The notes below the pieces were generated by a model that was given only the letters and a program-made list of their open reading frames with translations, did no database searches and was not told where the DNA came from. Made by a program: the position numbers and the translations under genes. A stretch of 21,907 nucleotides of DNA from a virus, in IMG/VR virus record IMGVR_UViG_3300043411_002907, positions 1 through 21,907 of that record. One strand, 5' to 3'. Below are positions 4,394 through 11,104 of this stretch, one piece after another; the stretch's first letter is position 1, and each line of letters begins with the position of its first letter.

Positions 4394-5298
4394 CGGACGC
4401 CCGCGTCCACCGGGCGCAGGTCATCCAGCGCGCGAGAGAGCGGCCCGTGCGCTTCGCGGATTGCCCGCAGCTCCGCGTTCGCGCGGTCGCCCGCCGAGGA
4501 CCACCCCGCGTCGGGCGCGCACGACGGGACCAGCGCGTCCGCGATGGACGCGACGCCGTCGACCACGCGCTCCAGCGTCGTGCCGAGCGCGATCCCGCTG
4601 TCAGCGAGCACGCGCGCGAGCCCCGCGAGGGCGCGGTGCAGCCCGCCGACCGCGGCGTGTGCCGCGCATCGGTCGCCGCCGCGCAGCTCGTACGCGTCGA
4701 CCGCGCGCTCCATCTCGCCCGCCGCCGCCGCGGTCGCGTCGAGGGCGCGGGCCACCTGCGTTCGCGCGGGCTCCGACACGGTGACGTCCGTGATCGCGCG
4801 CGCGGCGGGGACGGCCCATCGCAGCGTCGTGAGCACCACGCGCGCCGTCGAGGTCCACGAGGACGGCGTCACCGCGGGTCCGCCGTCGACGGGCACCACG
4901 GGTCCGGGACACCCCGCGAGCAGCGCGCCCGCGAGGGTCGCGGCGATCACCGCGCCCGAGAGCGAGAGCATCACCGACACGCGCACGGCGCCGCGCTGCG
5001 GGTCCGACGGGGGCGGCGGGGCCTGCGTCGCGCGGGGCTGCGGCGGTGCGAAGATCGACTCCCCGCCGCGCGCGCGCACGAGGCGGTTGAGCGCGCCGGG
5101 GATGTTCAGTGCGAGTTCGGCGAGGACATCGAGCGCGGTCGTCACCGCGTTGCGCGGCATCGCGCGCCCGGTGACGCGCTGGTACGCGGTCTTGATCGCG
5201 GCCCACGCCGACGCGAAGGCGAGCGACGCCGCGGCGAGGTAGCCGAGCGCCTCCATCGGGTGCGCGGTGGACCACTGGATCATCTGGGACACGGTCAT
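4390..5298 (-). CDS. Membrane protein with two hydrophobic segments, possible holin/spanin-like
   Basis: A 302-residue protein of unknown family. One membrane segment lies at about residues 16-36 (EALGYLAAASLAFASAWAAI). After a Pro-rich linker (about 84-101), a second hydrophobic stretch (about 107-129) ends in LAGALLAGC, which resembles a lipobox with Cys130. The C-terminal half is Ala-rich and helical, with extra cysteines near 213 and 254. The ATG is well supported by CGGAGGGG upstream and lies four bases after the stop of the receiver-domain gene. Upstream of the peptidase and lysozyme, a holin or envelope-disrupting role is plausible but unproven. Confidence 0.7.
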   Translation of the reverse strand: MTVSQMIQWSTAHPMEALGYLAAASLAFASAWAAIKTAYQRVTGRAMPRNAVTTALDVLAELALNIPGALNRLVRARGGESIFAPPQPRATQAPPPPSDPQRGAVRVSVMLSLSGAVIAATLAGALLAGCPGPVVPVDGGPAVTPSSWTSTARVVLTTLRWAVPAARAITDVTVSEPARTQVARALDATAAAAGEMERAVDAYELRGGDRCAAHAAVGGLHRALAGLARVLADSGIALGTTLERVVDGVASIADALVPSCAPDAGWSSAGDRANAELRAIREAHGPLSRALDDLRPVDAGVR

Positions 5299-5302
5299 GG
5301 GA

Positions 5303-5719
5303 TCACCCCTCCGGGTGTGCGCCCTCGCGGGGCGCGGTCAGTTGTTCGACGAGCTCGCGCAGGGCGCGCGGGCCGTAAGGTTTCGGGAGTGCGACGACGC
5401 CGACGAGGGCGAGCGCGATGGCGTGCTGTGCGTCGGGGTCCATCGCGGACGCGAGAACGATGGGCGGGGACTTCGTGCGGACCCGCGCCGCCGCCGCGTC
5501 GAGGCGCACCCGCAGCGACGCGACGTAGTCCACGGGCGACGTGCCCGCGATCACGCCGCGCAGGTCCGTCACCACCGCGTCCGGGAGCACGGCGCCGAGC
5601 ATCGCCAGCGCGTCGTCATCGGTCCGCACGCGCGTCACCATCGCGACGCGATCGAGCGCGTGCGCCGCGATAGCCGCGATGTCGTCACGATCCTCGACGA
5701 GTAGGACGTGCGCGCGCAT
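5303..5719 (-). CDS. Stand-alone response-regulator receiver domain protein
   Basis: A 138-residue protein that is essentially one receiver (CheY-like) domain. The N-terminal VLLVEDRDD gives the metal-binding acidic pair Glu9/Asp10. VVTDLRG places the phospho-acceptor Asp52, LASA the switch Ser91, and LPKPYG the invariant Lys113 before the usual cis-proline. No DNA-binding or other output domain follows; the chain ends about 15 residues after the last helix. The start overlaps the end of the coiled-coil protein gene by 35 bases. No histidine kinase gene is in the window, so it would have to receive phosphate from a host kinase or small-molecule donor, or act by protein contact. All signature residues are kept, so it is probably functional. 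Confidence 0.8.
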   Translation of the reverse strand: MRAHVLLVEDRDDIAAIAAHALDRVAMVTRVRTDDDALAMLGAVLPDAVVTDLRGVIAGTSPVDYVASLRVRLDAAAARVRTKSPPIVLASAMDPDAQHAIALALVGVVALPKPYGPRALRELVEQLTAPREGAHPEG

Positions 5720-6200
5720 CGCCGCCTCCGTGCGAGTCCACCAGCGTGCGCAGGATCCCGATAGCATCCGCCACGCCCGCCGTGACCCATCCCTGGATCT
5801 CCGTGCGCAGCGCGTGGCGCGCAGTCGTGTGCGACTCGTCCACTCGCCGGATCTCCGCGCGCAGCGAGACGTGGTCCGCCTCGATGCGCGCGAGACGATC
5901 GCGGTCGTTCTCTGCGCGCGCCGCTGCTGCCGCGTGCTCGACCTTCGCGGCGTTGATGTCGCCGAGCGCGCGATCGAGCTTCGCATCCATCTTGCCGACG
6001 ACGGACGCGAGCGACTCAATCGACTGCGAGAGCGAGGCGACCGTGACGACGTGGCGCTGCGTCGCCCGCGCGGTGTCGTCGAGCACGCGGCCGTCCGTGT
6101 CCTGCCGCTGCGCACGGCGCGCACCCGACACGACCCACGAGACCACCGCGAGCACGACCCCCAGGAGCACGCCGGGGAGCCACGTCACCGCCGCCCCCAT
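5685..6200 (-). CDS. Membrane-anchored coiled-coil protein
   Basis: A 171-residue protein with an N-terminal membrane segment (about residues 6-26, LPGVLLGVVLAVVSWVVSG), a basic stretch (ARRAQR) and then a long helical, probably coiled-coil region (about 45-135) rich in Ala, Glu, Arg and Asp. The layout resembles i-spanins and small DUF2730/Mu gp25-like phage proteins, but I see no diagnostic motif. The ATG at 6200 lies just inside the 30-residue gene before it (16-base overlap), and the end overlaps the receiver gene. Placed between fibres and lysis enzymes, an envelope-spanning lysis role is a reasonable guess. Confidence 0.65.
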   Translation of the reverse strand: MGAAVTWLPGVLLGVVLAVVSWVVSGARRAQRQDTDGRVLDDTARATQRHVVTVASLSQSIESLASVVGKMDAKLDRALGDINAAKVEHAAAAARAENDRDRLARIEADHVSLRAEIRRVDESHTTARHALRTEIQGWVTAGVADAIGILRTLVDSHGGGDARARPTRRGS

Positions 6201-6277
6201 GCGCGCCGCAGCACACGCGCGGCGACGGTCGCGAGGACGACGGCGGACCAGAGCGCGCGCGAGACAGCCGCGCGCAT
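6185..6277 (-). CDS. Very small membrane peptide (30 aa)
   Basis: A 30-residue peptide with a hydrophobic core (LWSAVVLATVAA, about residues 9-20) flanked by Arg residues, ending VLRRAWGRR. Its ATG overlaps the stop of the fibre gene upstream in a TGATG junction, which is the main evidence that it is translated. It overlaps the start of the coiled-coil gene by 16 bases. It could be a holin-like peptide or just a coupling leader. No family is recognised. Confidence 0.4.
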   Translation of the reverse strand: MRAAVSRALWSAVVLATVAARVLRRAWGRR

Positions 6278-7473
6278 CACGACCCGTACCTCGTCGCGAG
6301 CGCGGCCCGGAGCGCCTCGCGCGCCGTCGCGTCGAGCGCGCGGTCGTAGATCCACGCGCCATGCAGGCGCCCGCGGAAGAACTCGCTCGCGCGGTTCCAC
6401 GAGTGCGCGCCGAGCACGAGACCGAACGGCGTCTGAATGCCTCCGGGGGCGCCGCCGCTCGACGTGACGAGGGAGAGCGTCGTCAGCGCGACGGAGGTGC
6501 TCTCCGACGCGCTGTCCACGGGCGTTTGGTAGAGCGCGTACTGCGTGCCCGTGTAGACCGCGTAGAGCAGCGTCGGCGTCGAAGACGACGGGTACGCGCC
6601 CGAGCCCGCAGGGTCCGTGCCGTAGAAGCTCAGCCCGGTCACGTTTGAGGCGTTCGCGTTCACGCGGATGGTGAACGCGGCGTTGCTGCCGATGCCCCAG
6701 CCGCCCACGTTCTGCGCGACGGATCCCGACGCCGCCCACGCCGGAACCGACGACACGAGCACGGCGAAGGTCCGCGGCGCGTCGCCCGATGGGCCACCCG
6801 TCGCGGGCGCGCCGAGGATCACCGGGGTCGCGCCCGACGAGGGCCACTGCGCGAACGGGAGCCCGCCCCACGATGCCGCGGTCGCCGCGACCTGCTTCGC
6901 CGCGGTGACGGTGGCGGTGTTCGCCTGCGTGAGCACGACGCGCCCGCGCGCCTCGGGCCACGCCGCGAGCGATTGGCCCACCACGTCGAGGATGCTCTCC
7001 GCGTCGAAGGCGAGCAGCTCCACCGCGGTGGCAGCAGGGAGCATCGGGAGCACGCGCGAGAGCACCCACGCACCCGCCACATCACAGCGGTACACGCTCC
7101 CGGTGCGCGCCCCCGAGGTCACGGTGTAAGTGTCGCCGAGCTCGGGCGACGCAGGGCGCGCCGCATAGGTGCCGCTCCCCGCGGCAGGACCGCCCGACGA
7201 CGGATCGCGCCACGTCGGGAGCCCCGCGTCGTCGGAGGAGAGCACCTGGCCCGGCGCGGTGGGCGGGTCGACGGGCGCGAGCGAGGTCACGTCCGCGCTG
7301 CCCGCGTCGACGCGCACCGCGAGCTCGCCGTGCCGGGTGGTGATGTCGTGCGCGGCGGCGATGGCCACGCGCGCATCGCTCTGCGTGGCGGCCTGGTAGA
7401 CGGCGCCGCCGACGGCGCTGCCGACGGCAGCCGCAGCCGTGAGCGCCGCGGCGATGAAACGGTTCCCTGCCAT
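6277..7473 (-). CDS. Tail fibre / receptor-binding protein with a LamG-like C-terminus
   Basis: A 398-residue fibre-type protein. After a hydrophobic N-terminus (about residues 6-30, Ala-rich), it has fibre-like phrases: GQVLSSDDAGLPTWRD (about 75-90) and RPASPELGDTYTVTSG (about 106-121). The C-terminal 200 residues look like a concanavalin A/LamG-type sandwich, ending in the signature LHGAWIYDRALDATARE followed by a final helix. Such domains bind sugars, so this is a good candidate for the host-binding protein. The ATG lies one base after the stop of the preceding fibre gene. The hydrophobic N-terminus could be a trimerisation or attachment segment rather than a membrane anchor. Confidence 0.75.
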   Translation of the reverse strand: MAGNRFIAAALTAAAAVGSAVGGAVYQAATQSDARVAIAAAHDITTRHGELAVRVDAGSADVTSLAPVDPPTAPGQVLSSDDAGLPTWRDPSSGGPAAGSGTYAARPASPELGDTYTVTSGARTGSVYRCDVAGAWVLSRVLPMLPAATAVELLAFDAESILDVVGQSLAAWPEARGRVVLTQANTATVTAAKQVAATAASWGGLPFAQWPSSGATPVILGAPATGGPSGDAPRTFAVLVSSVPAWAASGSVAQNVGGWGIGSNAAFTIRVNANASNVTGLSFYGTDPAGSGAYPSSSTPTLLYAVYTGTQYALYQTPVDSASESTSVALTTLSLVTSSGGAPGGIQTPFGLVLGAHSWNRASEFFRGRLHGAWIYDRALDATAREALRAALATRYGS

Positions 7474-7474
7474 C

Positions 7475-8692
7475 TCAGTCCTCCAGCACGTTGCGCAGGT
7501 ACTTCACCTGCCAGCGATAGTCGGTCGCGGGCGGGCCCTTGACCTGGATGTAGACGCCGCTCGCGTCCTCGGTGACCCGCACATCGAGCAGCGCGTTCTC
7601 CGAGAAGTTCGGCTGCCACGCGACGGAGCCCATCGCGTTGTAGGCCCCGCCGTAGCGACGGTGCGCGCAGTAGCCTCGCCACGCGCCGCCCTCGCTCCAG
7701 TCGTCCTTGCGCGCGACGACCGAGAAGTGCGTCTCGACGACCGCGAGCACCGCGTCCGTCGTGATGGTCACGACGGTCGTCCAGGTGTCGTCCGTGGTGG
7801 AGACCTGCGCGCTGGGCATGAACTCGTCGAGCGCGCGGTAGACGGGGTCCGTGCCGTCGCTGCCGAGGATCTCGCTCGCACCGCCGACGGGAAGCCGCGC
7901 GTCGCCGCTCCCATCGCGCACCCAGAGGTCACCGCGCGTCGTGAGCGGGGAGACCAGGCCGATCGTGCGCCACGCGCCGCCGTCCCAGAGCGTCACCGCG
8001 CCTGTGTCGGTCGCGCGGTGCAGGGCGATCACCGCGCCGGGATCCGCAGGGCGCGCCGCGGCCGTCGTCGGCGTGAGCCACAGCACTTCGGTGAGCGTCG
8101 GAACGAGGTCGGGCGGCGGCGCCGAGAGGTCCGGCGCCCGCCCCGTCGCCATCACCAGGAGGTCCAGGTGCAGCGGCGTGGTCGTGTCGTTGTAGAGCTT
8201 GAGCGATCCGTCCGTGGGGTCAGCAAAGATCCAGACCTCGCCGTCGGCGCGCACGTCGAGCGCGATCGGGCACGACCCCGACGCAACGACGGGGGGCACG
8301 CCCGTCGCCACCGCCGCGCTCGCTGCGCCGTACGCGCCGGGGCCCGTTACGCCGAGCGCCGTGCGGACGTTGCAGCTCGCAGGGTCGTTGCCGACGTGCT
8401 CGTCGGCGCGTCCCCACCGGCGCGCGGCGATCGTCACGAAGCGCGCCGTGGCGTTGAGGATGCGCTCGCGCCAGTCCCGGTCGCTCGCGTCGAGCGTGAC
8501 GACGTCGCCCGTGGGGATCCCTGCGTCCGAAGACTGGTACGTGATCCAGTCGGCGCCCTGGGTGTCGGTCGGCGCGCCTGCGTCGGTCGCGGTCGCGAGG
8601 TCGAGCGTGTGCGCGCGGTCCTGCTGCGTGTTCAGCGATGCAGCGGGGACGTGCGAGCCCGCGCTGAAGGTCGTCGTGCGGTGTCCTGCCAC
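7475..8692 (-). CDS. Tail fibre protein
   Basis: A 405-residue fibre protein. The strongest sign is SPLTTRGDLWVRDGSGDARL at about residues 248-267, followed by GGASEILGSD, the standard repeat unit found in many phage fibre proteins. The N-terminal half is Thr/Asp/Ala-rich with short strand-like repeats. The final 110 residues form a separate, Trp/Tyr-rich module that may be the distal tip. The start is GTG at 8692, two bases past the upstream stop, with GGGAGGACTGACC giving a strong binding site. The open frame extends further upstream, but that part is antisense-like and overlaps the previous gene. Confidence 0.75.
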   Translation of the reverse strand: MAGHRTTTFSAGSHVPAASLNTQQDRAHTLDLATATDAGAPTDTQGADWITYQSSDAGIPTGDVVTLDASDRDWRERILNATARFVTIAARRWGRADEHVGNDPASCNVRTALGVTGPGAYGAASAAVATGVPPVVASGSCPIALDVRADGEVWIFADPTDGSLKLYNDTTTPLHLDLLVMATGRAPDLSAPPPDLVPTLTEVLWLTPTTAAARPADPGAVIALHRATDTGAVTLWDGGAWRTIGLVSPLTTRGDLWVRDGSGDARLPVGGASEILGSDGTDPVYRALDEFMPSAQVSTTDDTWTTVVTITTDAVLAVVETHFSVVARKDDWSEGGAWRGYCAHRRYGGAYNAMGSVAWQPNFSENALLDVRVTEDASGVYIQVKGPPATDYRWQVKYLRNVLED

Positions 8693-8694
8693 GG

Positions 8695-9486
8695 TCAGTC
8701 CTCCCAGGAGACGACGCGCACGGTGCATCCCGCGGCGGCGCCGAGCGCGCGGAACCCGATCTCCTGCGACGCGTTGAGCGGGAGGTCGACCATCGACCCG
8801 TCGCCCACCGGCCAGCCGCCCGTGGTGTGCGCGGCCTCGGTGAGCTCCGCGCTGCCCGTCACGCCGCTCACCCCCAGCCGCACCACCCGCGCGCTCGGGG
8901 GCACGCGCGTCGCGAGGCTCTGCGTCGTGTCGCCCGCGCCGCCGAGCGAGATGGCGAAGCCCGCGTCGTCGTACCAGCGCTGGTACAGTGTGCGCCGTCC
9001 GCTGCGCACGACCGAGAGCGGCGCGCCGACGCCTGCGCCCACGTCGATGGTGCGGATGGCGCCGACGTAGCAGAGCTGGCGGTTGGAGTCCCAGCCGTGC
9101 GCCTGCGGCGCTGTCGACGAGAGAGCCCACCCGAGCGCGCCAGCGTTGTTGTACGCCACGAGGTAGCGCCACACGTCAGGCAGCGCCACGAGCGACGGCA
9201 GTGCCGCGAGGGTGACCTCGGTGTTGGACTCGATGAGCTTCGAGCCCTCCGTGCCGACGATCGGCGCGATGCGGAAGGGGCCGACCTTCACCGTGTAGGC
9301 CGCGCCGGAGCCGCCGGGCTCGAGGGTGAAGTACTCCGGCCCCCCGATGCCACCGCGAAGCATCTGCATGGAGAGCTCGAGGCGGTTGAGCACCTCGCGA
9401 AACACGGGGTCGTTCACTCCGGGGCCGTCGGGCACAGACGCATCCGCGTCCGCGACCTCGGGCGAGGCGGCATAGCTCTGGGGCAT
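8695..9486 (-). CDS. Phage tail/fibre-associated structural protein
   Basis: A 263-residue protein with no named family recognised. Its place between the gp48 homologue and the fibre genes points to a baseplate-to-fibre connector or short fibre. An acidic N-terminal stretch (about residues 1-30) is followed by a likely helix (VFREVLNRLELSMQMLRGG) and then beta-rich sequence with frequent Gly/Thr/Val (for example WRYLVAYNNAGALGWAL). It ends in TVRVVSWED. The ATG is preceded by TCGGAGACCCGCG, giving an acceptable GGAG site. There are no membrane segments. Confidence 0.6.
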   Translation of the reverse strand: MPQSYAASPEVADADASVPDGPGVNDPVFREVLNRLELSMQMLRGGIGGPEYFTLEPGGSGAAYTVKVGPFRIAPIVGTEGSKLIESNTEVTLAALPSLVALPDVWRYLVAYNNAGALGWALSSTAPQAHGWDSNRQLCYVGAIRTIDVGAGVGAPLSVVRSGRRTLYQRWYDDAGFAISLGGAGDTTQSLATRVPPSARVVRLGVSGVTGSAELTEAAHTTGGWPVGDGSMVDLPLNASQEIGFRALGAAAGCTVRVVSWED

Positions 9487-9505
9487 CGCGGGTCTCCGAG
9501 GAGGA

Positions 9506-10108
9506 TCAGAAGGAGAGGAGGTCGACGTCGCACTGCGAGTCGTCGGAGCTGTTGCGCCACGCGCAGCGGAAGCCGTACGAGCGGCCGCGCGTCCAGGTGA
9601 TGTACGCGGGCGCCTGCTGCGCGAGCAGCGCGTCGACCATGCTCTCGACGGAGGTGTCGCCCGCGTCGGCGCCGAGCGTCACCGCGAGCCGGAAGATCGC
9701 CTCGATGTCGGTGCCCTCGACCAGGTCGTGCGCGAGTGCGATTACGACCGCCGCGGCGGCGATGGTCTGGAGCGTCGTCTCGATCGCTGCGCGGGTGCCC
9801 TCGCGGCGTGCGCGCCGCTTCGCGAGCAGCCGCGTCTGCCGCGTCGCCTCAGGGAGCCCGGCGCCGACCGGGAGCCCGTACTGGTATTCGAGCTCGGGGA
9901 GGAGATCCGTCGCGGTGCCGGAGTGGGCCTGGTCGACGGCGCGGGCGATGACCTCGCGGGCGTCGGCCAGCACGGAACCGAGCGCGCGCAGGTCCTCGGC
10001 GACGAGGGAGCCGTCGCGCGCGGTGATCGACGGGCCGATCAGCGTCGCGAGGGCGCGCGCGATCCGGTCCGACTCGGTCGTGCCGGTGGGAAGGGCCAAG
10101 GTCGTCAT
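9506..10108 (-). CDS. Baseplate protein, Mu gp48 (DUF2313/YmfQ) family
   Basis: A 200-residue protein matching the Mu gp48 family, which sits at the baseplate rim. The conserved part is DLLPELEYQYGLPVGAGLPE (about residues 69-88), followed by TRQTRLLAKRRARREGT, the usual 'poorly ordered linker then helix' of this family. The C-terminal third contains a single domain ending SQCDVDLLSF. In Mu this gene directly follows gp47; here a 957-base plus-strand lipoprotein gene separates them. The ATG has only a weak upstream GGGGAT site. The first start codons of the two divergent genes are just 39 bases apart. Confidence 0.8.
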   Translation of the reverse strand: MTTLALPTGTTESDRIARALATLIGPSITARDGSLVAEDLRALGSVLADAREVIARAVDQAHSGTATDLLPELEYQYGLPVGAGLPEATRQTRLLAKRRARREGTRAAIETTLQTIAAAAVVIALAHDLVEGTDIEAIFRLAVTLGADAGDTSVESMVDALLAQQAPAYITWTRGRSYGFRCAWRNSSDDSQCDVDLLSF

Positions 10109-10147
10109 CTGGAACCGATCCCCGGTCGCGTCGTACCGTGCTGGGTC

Positions 10148-11104
10148 ATGCGCCTATCCACCCTGCTCGCCCTCGTCATCATTCTCGCTGCGTGCACCCC
10201 GACATCCATGGTCGGCCCAGGGCCCTACCCGGATGCCGCAGAAGACCGCGGGCATGCGCCTCAGTGCGTTTCAGGAATGCAGATCGCGTGCGCGTGTCCC
10301 GGCGGAGCAATGTCGGTGCAGCAGTGCGGCGACGACGGTCGCTACGCCCCGTGCGACTGCACCGGGACATCTCTCGACGCTGGTGTGGATGAAGGCGTGC
10401 CGAGCGAAGACGCACCGCTCGCCGCCGATGCACCGATGGACCTACCCGCAGCGGATGTTCCGTGCCCCGCGGGAAGAACTCGGTGCGGCTTCGCCTGCGT
10501 CGACACTACGACCGATGGCACCAACTGCGGCGGGTGCGGAAGCGTCTGCGGGTTGAGCTCAACGTGCGAGGCCGGGCGCTGCGCCGCGAGGATGGCGACC
10601 GATGCCGGGATCGACGTGCCATTGGTGGATGTGCCGAGAGACTCCGGCGCTCTCCGTGATGTCTGTCGGCTCCTCTGTGACGCGGGTTGCGTGGACACCG
10701 ACACGGACGTTCGCAACTGCGGTCGCTGCGGCAACGACTGCACCTTGTTGCCTGGCGTGGACCGCTCACGTGTCACCTGCGAGGGCGGCCAATGCAGCGT
10801 ATTCCGCGCGTGCCTGCCTGGGCGGCTCAACTGCTCGGGCAGCCCCTCCACCGGATGCGAGACCTCCGTGAACACGTCGTTCCGCTGCGGGAGCTGCACT
10901 AGGGGGTGCGTCGACCCCGCGCCCCTCTGCGGGATGTCTCCTGGCGCGCCCACGGGCTACGCGTGCGTCAGCGGCTGCACCGCGCCGCTCTCTGCGCGCT
11001 GCGGTGGGACCTGCGTAAACACCGACACGGACCCCCGTAACTGCGGCCGCTGCAGCGTGGCCTGCGCAGCAGGGAGGGAATGCCGACTTGGGACATGCCA
11101 GTGA
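10148..11104 (+). CDS. Cysteine-rich lipoprotein (myxobacterial type), probable moron
   Basis: A 318-residue predicted lipoprotein on the strand opposite to the phage operon. The signal sequence MRLSTLLALVIILAAC has a clear lipobox (LAAC, Cys16). After an N-terminal cysteine cluster (40-71) and an Asp/Ala/Pro-rich linker, there are three fairly regular repeats of the form C-V-x-T-x-T-D-x-x-N-C-G-x-C (about residues 117-130, 181-194, 289-302) and one degenerate unit (237-254). Such proteins are frequent in myxobacterial genomes, often under misleading names such as 'tryptophan synthase alpha chain'; binding or envelope roles are only guessed. Its stop abuts the baseplate J stop exactly. Codon use looks less GC-biased than the neighbours. 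It probably modifies the lysogen surface. Confidence 0.82.
   Translation: MRLSTLLALVIILAACTPTSMVGPGPYPDAAEDRGHAPQCVSGMQIACACPGGAMSVQQCGDDGRYAPCDCTGTSLDAGVDEGVPSEDAPLAADAPMDLPAADVPCPAGRTRCGFACVDTTTDGTNCGGCGSVCGLSSTCEAGRCAARMATDAGIDVPLVDVPRDSGALRDVCRLLCDAGCVDTDTDVRNCGRCGNDCTLLPGVDRSRVTCEGGQCSVFRACLPGRLNCSGSPSTGCETSVNTSFRCGSCTRGCVDPAPLCGMSPGAPTGYACVSGCTAPLSARCGGTCVNTDTDPRNCGRCSVACAAGRECRLGTCQ

Noticed and set aside
4390-4971. Separate lipoprotein starting at the internal ATG (4971) of the 302-residue gene
   Set aside because: The Met precedes a good signal-like sequence, but there is no ribosome binding site in front of it, so one continuous protein is the simpler reading. It is kept as a finding only.
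7439-9070. Plus-strand open frame (543 codons) opposite the fibre genes
   Set aside because: Same reason: antisense to the fibres, Arg/Ala/His-rich, with no domain.
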